The position numbers were made by a program, and so were the translations under genes. From Sipunculus nudus (taxonomy: Eukaryota; Annelida; Sipuncula; Golfingiida; Sipunculidae), in assembly GCA_026874595.1 (NCBI GenBank), contig CM049313.1:12893508-12957507 (forward strand): a DNA stretch of 64,000 nt. Reading direction: 5' to 3'. Under the pieces are notes generated by a model. The model did not search any database. It saw nothing but the letters and a program-made list of their open reading frames with translations, and was not told the origin of the DNA. Positions 1 to 9,331 of this stretch are shown here, piece after piece (position 1 is the stretch's first letter; each line of letters begins with the position of its first letter).

Positions 1-574
1 GTATACAAAATGGATATTTGATCATTTTGATGGAGACGTATACCATATAAGTATATGTTCAACAAACTTTTGTATGTGTAAGAGTGTCCCAATACACCTG
101 GAGTCCATATTTTTTCAGATTTGTGCTCCAATAAAGCCATAGAAGAAGTTAAGTACAGAGAAACATCATTTACTACCTTCAACCAAGCAATGCCATAATT
201 TATTTATGCATAATATATAACCTGAGAGATTCAAATATATATGTCTAAAAAGGGCTTGGTATTAGAAATTTCTGAAAACAGAATACTGCAAATATTACCT
301 GAAAATTCTCATTTGAAATGGCCAGTTAACTTGAAATGGATTAAAAAAATCAGTAAAAGTACTGTTTATTTGCCATCTTGGATGCCTGTTAACTTGTTTG
401 GAAAAAGGCGATCAGACATATTAAGTTGGACCAACTGAACATATCATTTTTTGTACATCCATGTATGTGTTAATGAACAAGAATGGTAATCAAAGGTAAG
501 ACAATTATAACCTATCAGCAGGGCTTTCAACAGGAGAAAATTTGAAAAGTCCAGGACTCTTGGGCAAAAATTTT

Positions 575-1405
575 GGGGGGTGCCCCTTAGCAAAAATCTA
601 ACTTGCTGCGCACCGTTGCTGCAAACTTGCTGCAGCTTGCAGCAACCTTGCAGGAAGATCCAGTTTGCCATGCAAATAAGTTTGTGGCAACCTCACTGCA
701 GGCTTGCTGCAACCTATGTTCCTGCAGCCCTTTTCCCAAAGCCTACCCGCAGCTCTTTTCCCACAGCCTTCATCCTACAGTTTCCTGCACACTTCCCGCA
801 GCCTTCTTGCACACTTCCTGCAGCCTTCTTGCACACTTCTCGCAGCCTTCTTGCACACTTCTCGCAGCTTTCTTGCACACTTCTCGCAGCCTTCTTGTAC
901 ACTTCCGGCAGCCTTCTTGCACACTTCTCGCAGCCTTCCTGCGCACTTCCTGTACCCTTCTTGCACACTTCTCACAGCCTTCTTGCACACTTCTCGCAGC
1001 CTTCTTGCACACTTCTCGCAGCCTTCTTGCAGCCTTCCTGCACACTTCCCGCAGCCTTCTTGCACATTTCTCGCAGCCTTCTTGCAAACTCCCCACAGCC
1101 TTCTTGCACACTTCCTGCTGCCTTTTTGCACCCTTCTCGCAGCCTTCTTGCACACAATTCCTTCAGCCTTCTTGCACACTTCCTGCAGCCCTCTTCCCAC
1201 AGCCTTCCTGCAACCCATTTCCCACACACTTCTCACCGCCTTCATGCTATTCCTCGCAGCCTTCTTGCAAACTTCCTACTGCTAAAAATTCCATTCAATT
1301 AAACCTGTACACTTCAGGCAGGTGAAGTTATTGTATTGTCAATATGTAACACTTTCATCATGCACACTTCCTGCAGCCCTCTTTCAGCAGCCTACCCACA
1401 GCCCT
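575..1405. repeat. 22-bp minisatellite, about 25-30 degenerate units
   Basis: A C/T-rich array on the plus strand with unit close to GCCTTCTTGCACACTTCTCG plus CA. It is most regular at about 780-1290 and degenerates into TGC/GCAG-rich variants on both sides (from about 600 and to about 1405). Because 22 is not a multiple of 3 and the unit has no stop in any frame, all three plus-strand frames and the minus-strand frames stay open for 150-240 codons, producing repetitive 22-residue peptides. It lies within, or just beyond the last placed exon of, the ADGRV1-like gene and is interpreted as non-coding. Confidence 0.9.
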
Positions 1406-1475
1406 CAACAAATATAAAATATTGATGTGGGCGGTACCTGAGAAACATACCTTTTATTTTTTTGGCCTAAGCTTT
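1405..1475 (+). repeat. Half copy of a dispersed repeat (full copy at about 46840-47180)
   Basis: The stretch with GTGGGCGGTACCTGAGAAAC, followed by CCTTTTATTTTTTTGGCCT, matches the right end of the inverted-repeat element at about 47120-47185 (GCGGGCGGTGCCTGAGAACC, then CCTTTTATTTTTTTTTGGGC). Only one arm is present here, directly after the 22-bp minisatellite. Confidence 0.6.
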
Positions 1476-1859
1476 CTTTTTATATGAAAAAGACCAGATT
1501 TCCAATTTATTGAGCCATTCTATGACCAGAATGTTAATTTTAATTAAGTTTCACAACCCCTTACGGTGAAGCGACGGGCATAATTTTTATACAAAGATGT
1601 GGCTAAAGATAAGATCTAGCAGTCTGTTAGTTCTTCCGAGCAATTTCAATGTTTTGTGAACCTGTTTTCAGCCACTGGGCAGACATGCTGTCACAGGGCT
1701 GGTACAGCCTGTTTTTAATTGCTGTTAAAGACCAAGTGCCACTATAAATACCAGGGGGCATGACTGGGCAACATGGAGTTTACCATGATATCTGCAACTG
1801 TTCACTTGGGCTCTGAGTGTATTCTGAATATATGCTGGGAACGGGAAGGAAGATGTTAC

Positions 1860-1892
1860 CTGAGCTGGACTTTGACAGACATGTTCCTAGTA
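1860..1892 (-). CDS. Possible 33-nt exon of the ADGRV1-like gene (exon 9)
   Basis: A 33-base segment on the minus strand sits between a strong acceptor (TTATTTGCAG) and a donor (CTCAG|GTAACA). Read in the phase set by the 14-nt candidate exon it gives TRNMSVKVQL plus two bases. This resembles the second strand of a Calx-beta repeat (x-V-x-V-x-L), although the usual G-G-x-x-G turn is missing. Further exons must lie below base 1860 or outside the window. I could not place any in 1-1850. Confidence 0.3.
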
Positions 1893-2088
1893 CTGCAAAT
1901 AAATAAATCATCTTTTCTTGATAGATTTATGTGGTTTCTGTAAGAAAAGGTCACAGCAGGGGCCAATAAGATAGCAGCCATGATATGTATAAACAAAAGC
2001 ATGTGGGCTTTGTTATTGTGTACAAGCAGACATGCCATGTCATTAGTCAGTGACCATCTCCACTCCAAATACTAATGCAGGTACTCAC

Positions 2089-2102
2089 CAGAACAAGCTC
2101 TC
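2089..2102 (-). CDS. Possible 14-nt microexon of the ADGRV1-like gene (exon 8)
   Basis: A 14-base segment on the minus strand sits between a good acceptor (GTTTCAG) and a near-consensus donor (CTG|GTGAGT). Joined in phase 0 after exon 7 it reads E-S-L-F plus two bases. Those two bases are completed by the first base of the next candidate exon (1860-1892) without a stop. The site strengths and phase fit are visible. That such a small exon is used is inference. A longer upstream start for this exon is possible, but the frame matching a Calx-beta strand hits a stop or lacks a clear acceptor. Confidence 0.3.
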
Positions 2103-2434
2103 CTGAAACTCCATTCACTTTGCACATACAATTAAAACCTCAATCAATAATTTAAATATTAACCTAACTGATAAGCCCAGTTTTAATCAAACTTTGTAAG
2201 GAATTACACCTTGATGAATCAGAAGGAGAGTACAAACTACAGTCACACGAACGCTGCATCAAGCTGTGTAGCTGAATAAAAATTCTTAGTTTATTGTTAG
2301 GCCAAGGACTGGTAACATGAACCACAAAGTGACACTGAGTTACTTCAATAATGTTATGAATTTTTCCGATTTACTTAGGGTGACAACTAAAATGGATTAT
2401 CATGCAGCCAATCACTAGCCCCTGTACAACTTAC

Positions 2435-3123
2435 TGTATCCAGTGTCAGGGCTGGTTTAACAGAAAACTCCACCACTCCATATGCATCATCAGAATCCTG
2501 TATGATCACATGAGCTTCGATGATTCCCTCCGTCCTCGCCCCGCCCCTTATAGAATCCGGCAGTAGTCGTACTGTGAACCTCTCCGCTGGTTCAGGGTCA
2601 GTATCTTGTGTCACCATCAGCACTATGGGTTTCTCCCGCTGACCTGGAGCAAATATAACCGTACCTTTGATTGGACTGAGGTCGCTTGTGATTTCACCAC
2701 TGCCTGAGCTGTTCCGTGACATCACCCACTGCACGGACACGGTGCCAAAGGTACCTCCATTTCTAACAACTCTTAAATCCATAACTTCTGATGTCGTATC
2801 TTCATTAATGGAGATCACAGGATAATCTTTTCCTGATGAGGGACTGAAACTGATGATGCCGTTGTGGTCATCGTTTGCGTTTATGATAATTTTACACTCC
2901 TTCGGGTGGGCCAGTACAGTGTCACCACTTGGGTTGGCCAGGATGATTTTAAACCATTCCTCCGTCTCTGGTACTTGGTCTGCCTTGATGCTGACCATAA
3001 TTTTACTGACTGTGGTTCCGGGGTTAAAGGTCAAAGAGCCGTTTGTAGCATTGTAATCTTCACCAACTTTGGCAGATCCTGGCACAATCAAATATGTTAC
3101 CCTGGCTCTCAGGTCTACTGGCC
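2435..3123 (-). CDS. ADGRV1: ADGRV1-like Calx-beta receptor, exon 7 (Calx-beta 3, all of 4, start of 5)
   Basis: The largest exon, with 229 whole codons plus two bases. The acceptor ATTTCAG precedes 3123 and the donor ACA|GTAAGT follows 2435, phase 0. It completes Calx-beta 3 (GEDYNATNGSLTFNPG, VPETEEWFKIIL, INANDDHNGIISF) and carries all of Calx-beta 4 (RNGGTFGTVSVQWVMSRNSS, FAPGQREKPIVLMV, PEPAERFTVRLLPDSIRGGA, IQDSDDAYGVVEF). It ends a few residues into a fifth repeat. The segment with V-R-N-G-G-T-x-G, W-V-x-x-R-N-S and LLPxxIRGGA is the closest match I can recall to vertebrate ADGRV1, more specific than generic Calx-beta proteins such as FREM or Na/Ca exchangers. An open frame runs further at both ends (2387-3139), but those extensions lie beyond the splice sites. 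Confidence 0.9.
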
Positions 3124-3700
3124 CTGAAATATCGACCAAACAATATTATAGGTATCTACATGCCAAGCCATTTTTTCATTCAGTTTATTAAAAAAATAGC
3201 AAACACATCTTTGTAAGACTCAAAGATTCTAGGAATGGTAATGTCACTACAATCACAATTTTGTAACAAAATATCACTGTTATTTTTTTATTATGTGAAA
3301 AAGAGAAAAACATCCCTTGCAAACTTCTGAAGTTAAGTTAGTAGCATGAATGCTCAAAATGCATTGACCAGATTTTTTCGTAAAACATGGTCTGGTGATT
3401 GGTCCTGGTATTACAGAGAACATAATAAATTTTGAAGAAGATCTGGATCTGTCAATTAATCTTTTTTTAACTATATGTAACAATTCAGATAAAATCTGGA
3501 TCCATCATGTTCTTTTCTTTATTTCTCCATGAGGTTTAACATGATGACATAATAATGTAATCTGGATAAAAAAATTTTTGTGGAGGTAACCGCCTCCATT
3601 TTTTATGCTCTCTTATCTAATTCTTAATCTAAGTATCTAAGTAGAGTTCCATTTCACTTTGGGACTACATGTCATGGCAGTAGCACTAACTTCAAATCAT

Positions 3701-3986
3701 ATTATTTTTGTATCCTGGTGTCACCCAGGCCCGGTGTCTACCAGCACCTGTGGGTCCTGGGTGTATATAATCATCCCCATTTTTGGGTCATAACACCAAG
3801 GAACCTCCCAAAGACGCACTTGTTTATGAGTGATATTTTGCTGTGGAGCACACCCTTTCCTTTAAGCCTGCATGGCATTCAACCTGGGTGGGGCCAACCA
3901 TGAAAATCTCACCACCTTGGTTGAGGTTTTAAATCATGACCTCCCGGCTTTGAGTCCTGTGCTCTACCACTAAGATACAGAAGCCG
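3701..3986 (-). mobile_element. tRNA-derived SINE, copy 1
   Basis: Reading on the minus strand from 3986 there is a tRNA-like head: TATCTTAGTGGTAGAGC, an A-box-like motif, then a degraded B box. The body ends near ACCAGGATACAAAAATA. The body aligns along its length with the plus-strand copy at 29352-29618, sharing for example GGCCCCACCCAGG, GCAGGCTTAA, TATGACCC and CCAGGATA. It sits in a large intron of the ADGRV1-like gene. Pol III transcription is a family property; mobilisation would need a partner LINE, which is not identified. Confidence 0.75.
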
Positions 3987-4690
3987 GTGGATAGTGTCTT
4001 ATTTCACTGCAGGTTGCCTCTCTTAATCCAGGATTATCATTTCAAAAGCATGTCTTTCCAGGATTCAAAGAATAACAAATAAAAGAAATTACACCAGGGG
4101 TTTGTTACAATAACATTATTGCATGCACCATAGTATGCTGAAATATCACAGTTTCAATTATAGCATCATTAAATGACTATAATGATTCAAATATGCCTCT
4201 TTACTGAAGTATAAACTAAAGAGACTTAAGTTATGTTACTGCAAGAGTTCCAAAACCTTCAAATAGATGCATGGATGGTCCAGCTTGTTATCAAGTTTGT
4301 CCAACAGTTACAGGGGTCAATGTCTGAATCTTGCCAATAAAATTTTCTGTTTGTGATAACTTTCTTACTTTTTTTTCATAAGAATCTGGTCTCTGCTACT
4401 CATGCACATGTTTTGTATTTTAGGTTTCTCTGGTTTACATAAGCCTGACTACAATCACTTAACCTCTTCTGATTCTATTAACTTTTAAAAGATGGAAATT
4501 TACATATCCGCCTTGGAAGGTAAAGTTAACTGTTGCTTGGTTTTCTATAAATGACACATTCTAGTCAATTCTTCATTTGCATTTAAAGACATGACTTCAT
4601 AACTGATATTCTTGATGGAAAATTTTATTAAACATTAGTTGAATGTTAATGATTACAGGTAACAGCTGAATATCTTAATTACAAACCTAC

Positions 4691-4781
4691 CTATGACAGT
4701 GGTGCCATCTGGCTCCAGCCCTCTGTGGATGGAGATGTGAAGGTTTGACAGGAAATCTTGTTCATCAACTCTGTACTCAGA
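4691..4781 (-). CDS. ADGRV1: ADGRV1-like Calx-beta receptor, exon 6 (start of Calx-beta 3)
   Basis: A 91-nt exon that starts in phase 0 after TTCAACAG and ends after the first base of a codon (ATA G|GTAGGT). It reads SEYRVDEQDFLSNLHISIHR then GLEPDGTTVIG. The split glycine codon is completed by the GG that opens exon 7, which is strong support for both junctions. The stretch R-G-x-x-x-x-G-x-x-I-G corresponds to the insert before the third Calx-beta repeat of ADGRV1. Confidence 0.78.
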
Positions 4782-5420
4782 CTGTTGAAACAGAAATATC
4801 AATTTTCAGACAATTCAACTGTAAATGAAGCACCTTTAATCAATGATGAAGAATTATAAATATAGACATATATATGAAAGATTCTATACTGTACCTAGCT
4901 TTACTTGCAATTTATCCCATAGATAAAACAATGCTAAAATAGTGAAGATGACATCATACTGATGGAAAACTGATGTCTCTATATTTTAACAGCCTTTCAA
5001 AATAAGCACAGGCAATTAAAAAATACTTTTTAAATTCTTCAAATATATATTCAATCATTGCCCACCATACCATCGGGTCGGCACAGTCTGTTTATTATTT
5101 TTTATAATGATCCTTTCTCTGAATTTACAATAATTTTAGCTGATTGGCTATTCTCAGTATATATGGTACATGAAGCTTATTAACATTCAAGTCTTTATCA
5201 AGAATCAAAGCTCATATCTGCATTGTGAATCCCTGATATATTATGTTTACTTTGGTGTTTTGTCACATTTAAAATTAAGCAGAACAATCATTTTTTGATA
5301 ATTAGTATTGCCTACAGAGCTAGATCTTTCATGGAACATTCAAAAGTAACTGGATAAAACCAAGCTCTCAAAGCAGACTCAGAATATATTTCTGTGATAT
5401 TAAAATGTGAGAGGACTGAC

Positions 5421-5570
5421 CTGGGCAAATCTTATTGGTGCGTCATTTTGTTTGATAATGAGCCGGACGTCTGACTGGTTCACTGTTGGCAGATCATCGG
5501 GATTACTGACAACTCCATCAGGTACAGCAGAGGTGATCCTAACTGTGAACTTTTCATCTCCCTCAGGTAT
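5421..5570 (-). CDS. ADGRV1: ADGRV1-like Calx-beta receptor, exon 5 (end of Calx-beta 2)
   Basis: A 150-nt exon (50 codons, phase 0). It starts IPEGDEKFTVRITSAV after a CTGTAG acceptor and ends NDAPIRFAQ at CAG|GTCAGT. The I-P-E-x-x-E-x-F-x-V signature, the LIIKQND turn and the final P-I-R-F-x-Q correspond to the end of the second Calx-beta repeat in vertebrate ADGRV1, recalled from family knowledge. The bases just upstream of this exon belong to a 52-bp tandem repeat that copies the acceptor and the first roughly 25 exon bases (see the repeat entry). Confidence 0.8.
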
Positions 5571-5745
5571 CTACAGGTAAAACATCAAGGTTACATGTAA
5601 ACTTCTCATCTCCCTCAGGTATTTACAGGTAAAACATCAAAGTTACATGTAAACTTCTCATCTCCCTCAGGTATTTAAAAGTAAAAAATCAAGGTTACAA
5701 GTAAACTTTTCATCTCCCTCAGATATCTGCAGTTAAACACCAGTA
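5545..5745. repeat. 52-bp tandem repeat (4 copies) that includes the exon 5 splice acceptor
   Basis: Four head-to-tail copies, with CATCTCCCTCAG starting at 5555, 5607, 5659 and 5711, a spacing of exactly 52 each. Each copy holds the first roughly 25 bases of exon 5 plus adjoining intron. On the minus strand the true acceptor (CTGTAG, exon start 5570) is copy 1. Copies 2 and 3 have lost the AG (TAAATAC in its place). Copy 4 keeps an intact one (CTGCAG before 5726). Use of the copy 4 site would insert 156 nt, and translation would stop after about 19 codons (ISEGDEKFTCNLDFLLLNT). Confidence 0.88.
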
Positions 5746-6229
5746 TGTCATCAAAATTATGAGATTGTATCTAAAGATGAGTTAAAAGACACATATACCT
5801 TAGCATGCATGGTAAGTGATACTGAAAGATTATCTTCACCGCTACATTCCTTAGTCTACTGGACACATGTAAGTGAACAGATCAGATGAGGTGGATATAT
5901 GGTAATGTAACCAAGTGGGCATGGAGACTTGTCAACTGCTGAAATATAGCTGAATGCTGAGCAGTAGATATTGTATGATTTATCAATCATTACAGCATGA
6001 TCCTGCCAATGTTCTTTGCAAAAATTACCAACATGATCATCACTGATAACTTTTGTTCTACCTTCCTTTAATCTTTCTTCAACAATACATTTTCAGCAAT
6101 GGCCCTGTGAAACACTGGCTATATATTACATCAAATTATGAATGAATAATTCATTTAAGAAAAGCAGGATTATTACGGCATAGTCCACTAACAGACATAG
6201 GGTCAATTCAGTTCCAGGGATAGCAGTAC

Positions 6230-6346
6230 CTCATCTGGCTGGACCAGCAGGACGAGATGCTTGGATGCTGCTCCGTCTTCAAACACCAGAGATCCTGTGG
6301 CTGGTAAGATGTCAATGCCAGGCTCAGCTGTCAGCTCTCCAAGCAC
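6230..6346 (-). CDS. ADGRV1: ADGRV1-like Calx-beta receptor, exon 4 (middle of Calx-beta 2)
   Basis: A 117-nt exon (39 codons, phase 0). The acceptor is CTGTCTAG and the donor is GATGAG|GTACTG. It reads VLGELTAEPGIDILPATGSL and then VFEDGAASKHLVLLVQPDE. This supplies the G-x-D-[YI]-x-P-x-x-G-x-[LV]-x-F stretch, the most conserved core of Calx-beta domains, and stops just before the P-E-x-x-E motif that opens exon 5. Confidence 0.78.
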
Positions 6347-6447
6347 CTAGACAGTTTCATGTGGAAAAGAGTGACAAATGACATAAATCTTCCCACGCCT
6401 ATATAACAGGAACTGTAAGGTTGATAAAAAGGTAGCATGAGTTAAAA

Positions 6448-6892
6448 TACTGTGGCTTGCTTAATATTTGCGTGGTTAATATTTTTGCGATTGCCACTTT
6501 TTCAGTGTTTTGCGAGGCTTCCAATTCAGCATTCTCACAATATTAAAAACCTACAAAAATTAAATATTATATAAATATTATATGAATTAATTATACAAAA
6601 TAATGTGTGCAAAATCTTAATAAATGGACAGGGACCCAAAGGCACATGGAACAAATTGTAATCATTGTTCATAAGCGGCGGATAATTTGAGCTGATATCA
6701 TTTATATTAGCAATTTTTATTAACAAAGAAGATCTTTTATTTTGATTACCTACATTAAATATCATCTTTTACATTTTGACTTGCCTTCCACAACGGAACA
6801 TCTTATTAACAATGGTTTCATTTTCGCAACAATTCCCCTTTCATGAATATTGCAAATTGGAAACCATTGTGAACAAAAATGCAACCACAGTA
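6448..6892. mobile_element. TA-flanked MITE, copy 1
   Basis: A 445-bp element bounded by TACTGTGG on the left and its exact inverse CCACAGTA on the right, consistent with a TA target duplication. Internal bases near both ends carry TTTGCG/TTCGCA motifs in inverted orientation. There is no coding capacity. A related, longer copy is at about 46564-47316 (ends TTACAGTG and CTACAGTA, with TTCGCGA motifs). It lies in an intron between exons 3 and 4 of the ADGRV1-like gene. Confidence 0.65.
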
Positions 6893-7306
6893 AATAGGGA
6901 AAAGTCAGTCTTTTAGAATGAGGCTGCCTGATTGACAAGTCAGATTCAGCACCAGTTTCTGTGACAAAATCAAGAAAGTTAACACCTGTCGCAGCAGTCA
7001 GCTGGCCCTTATTGTCAAGCTCTGTTTACTTGAACTAACCATACAACTATTTTCAGTGCTTAAACTAGCTTCCTCCTGAATATTCTGGTAACCTTCTCAA
7101 CTGATTTTTAAATAAATCATAAAATAAATGACTTATATTAATCCTTATTTACATCATTTTTTTCTAAATAACAAGTTAATGTGTACACAAAGGTTTTAAT
7201 TTGTGGCAATATTTTATAAGTGTTCAACTTGCATTTTATATGAACAGCACAACACTTTTTTTTATTTTCACAGTTTAGTTACCTTTAAGGAATCATGTTG
7301 ACCTAC

Positions 7307-7408
7307 CTGATAGGACAGCACAACAGCTCCAAATGTACCACGAAATCTCTGGATGTTTAAACGAACTTTTGTCTCTGCAGTGTCTTCTTCAACCACAACT
7401 GGAGACAC
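7307..7408 (-). CDS. ADGRV1: ADGRV1-like Calx-beta receptor, exon 3 (start of Calx-beta 2)
   Basis: A 102-nt exon (34 codons, phase 0 both ends) that begins after an ATTAG acceptor and ends TATCAG|GTAGGT. It reads VSPVVVEEDTAETKVRLNIQ followed by RFRGTFGAVVLSYQ. This is the opening half of a Calx-beta repeat: V-x-E-x-x strand, then R-x-x-G-T-x-G-x-V, then a hydrophobic strand. It is too short to stand out as an open frame and was found by looking for the missing domain half between exons 2 and 5. Confidence 0.75.
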
Positions 7409-7957
7409 CTAATTGTTAAATTCAAAATAAGGTTGATAACAGTTTAACTTTATAATTTAGAGTATGAATCTAATGACGCAAGTAATAATAACCACAAGAC
7501 ACTACCATTCTGAAGAAAATTTACATACAATGGAATAAATGAGGAAAAAGTAAATTTGGCAAGACACTAAATTTCTTTGGCTGTGTGTCATCTTTACCAC
7601 ACACTTAAAAAGTTTAATCTTTGTTATCTTAATTTATTGGCAGAGCAGATATCTTCTTTCAAACCTGTTACGCATGAACCAATAATGTTAAAGGTAAAAA
7701 AAAAAGTAATTTTGCAGGCAATGACTAATACATGAAGTTTCATTCAATCCTACAAAACTGTATCTGGAAAGTTAACAGCTCATGTGATGCCAATTTAAAT
7801 GTTACTTTATGTGAACTTTTGCAACACAAGAGACTTTCCAATATCTCTTTTTTTTCATTGCACTAATAAAATACACTATGACTTTCTGACCCACTCAAAA
7901 TGACTTGAATGTTTTTTTTTTCTACTATGATGTTTACATATGTATAAGTTTACACAC

Positions 7958-8212
7958 CGCTGTGAATGAAAAGATACCAAAAGCGTCATCATTGTCAAGA
8001 ATGATGACATCAGCTGTACTGGGGTCTCCTACTTGTGCGTCCCCATTCACTACGAGGACCTTCAATTTAAAGTGCTCCTCTCTTTCAGGGATTCCGTCAT
8101 CTCTTACAGTAAACTTGACACTGAGCGTCACATTCTCTCTCCCTGATGGGAATACAACAGCGTGGTTGTGGCCGATAAAGTCGTTTCCTCCATTAGCTGC
8201 TGGGTTGTCCAC
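7958..8212 (-). CDS. ADGRV1: ADGRV1-like Calx-beta receptor, exon 2 (rest of Calx-beta 1)
   Basis: An exon of 85 codons in phase 0 at both ends: acceptor CTTTAG before 8212 and donor GCG|GTGTGT after 7958. It completes Calx-beta 1. It carries the hydrophobic VVFPSGRENVTLSVKF strand pair, the DDGIPEREEHFKL motif (the D-D-x-x-P-E-x-x-E signature that contributes Ca2+ ligands) and the closing VIILDNDDAFGIFSF. The last element, D-N-D-D-A-F-G-[IV], is the usual boundary between tandem Calx-beta domains. The exon joins exon 1 (...VAVE) and exon 3 (VSPVVVEED...) without breaking the frame. Confidence 0.85.
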
Positions 8213-9156
8213 CTAAAGCATCAACAAAGTTATGTTTAATTATGCTTATTATTGATTATATTCTGGACTCGGCAACAAATTTTTACACCATCCAGAAAGA
8301 TTACAACTAATCATAACCAGAAGACCTGATTAAAGAATATGAAGAAATTAAGTTCTCACCTTAGGACCAAAAATAAGATATCAAATTAATCTCAAGAGAG
8401 ACTGAGCTTAATTAGACTCGAGGAAGACATAAAGATATAAAAAAAGGTATTACATGAATTTTACACAACCACTTATAATTAGCAATAAGATGTATGTACA
8501 CATTTTGTCATTTTCACACAGTCAGTCAAAGCTACAATGTTAAGTTACAAGCAAAGTTCCAACAGGTATATGTTTGTACTTTTCTATTTATTCCTAATAT
8601 GTAATATTTGTGTTTATTAAAATATTTTATGATAGGCTGCTGCAGGAGAAAAGCTGACAAATTATTTAAAAATAACCCCCCTCCCCCCCCCCCCCCCGAA
8701 AAAAAAGAAAAAAACAACCCTACTTAACTGACACGCTGACATACGTTTTCCAAAATCAAGAAAAATGTTTTTGTGATACCTGACTATCCTAGTGGCGTTG
8801 TGTACGATTCAAGCAAGCCAAATGATGTCAAATTTGAACTTTTTACCTGTGGTCTTAATTTGATCAAGAATATTTGAATGATATATAATGGTTAATGAAT
8901 GAAATCATTTATCCAGTATATATGACTGATATGATCCATCAGGGATGTAAGAAATGGCTGGCATTGCTTTTGGAATGCTGGCAAAAGCAGTGTATCAAGA
9001 ACCACAAAATCATGGGTTTGGGGCACTTGCAGGGCCAAATACAGTACTTGGTTCTCCAAAGCAGGATTTCCTGGTGCTCAGTAAATGTACACTGGAAAAG
9101 AAAGCAACACACCGAAAAGTAAAGGTGCATTCATGTGTGTGCATATGTATACTGAC

Positions 9157-9331
9157 CTCCACGGCTACAGACACCTCTGTAGCAGCCACCCCTGTTTTCT
9201 GGACATTGACTGTGAACTGTTCTCCTTCCTTAACAGCAAATCTCTCAGTCAGCAGGTAAATGGAGGCAGCAGAGCGAGCTAGTGGTGTCAGGCTGGCCAG
9301 ACATAGATACAGCAACACACACTCCTTCATC
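9157..9331 (-). CDS. ADGRV1: ADGRV1-like Calx-beta receptor, exon 1 (signal peptide, start of Calx-beta 1)
   Basis: First coding exon of a very large Calx-beta receptor on the minus strand. An acceptor (TTTCAG) ends at 9332, one base before ATG 9330-9328, so a separate 5' UTR exon upstream is expected. The exon gives 58 codons ending ...VAVE at a GAG|GTCAGT donor, phase 0. MKECVLLYLCLASLTPLARS is a typical signal peptide. It is followed by ASIYLLTERFAVKEGEQF, the first strands of a Calx-beta domain, which binds Ca2+ in extracellular repeats. ADGRV1 has the same order: signal peptide, then Calx-beta repeats straight away. The ADGRV1 name rests mainly on the match of the downstream exons. An in-frame upstream ATG at 9345-9343 lies in the presumed intron and was not used. 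Confidence 0.78.

Noticed and set aside
580-1325. Several overlapping open frames of 150-240 codons on both strands
   Set aside because: They all lie in the 22-bp minisatellite; openness in every frame is a property of the unit, and the peptides are pure repeats.
2387-2434. Open-frame extension of Calx-beta exon 7 (VSCTGASDWLHDNPF)
   Set aside because: Lies beyond the GTAAGT donor and does not resemble a Calx-beta domain.
5545-5745. Tandem repeat considered as duplicated mini-exons
   Set aside because: Only two of the four copies keep an acceptor AG, none but the first continues into the full exon, and the frame from copy 4 stops early.
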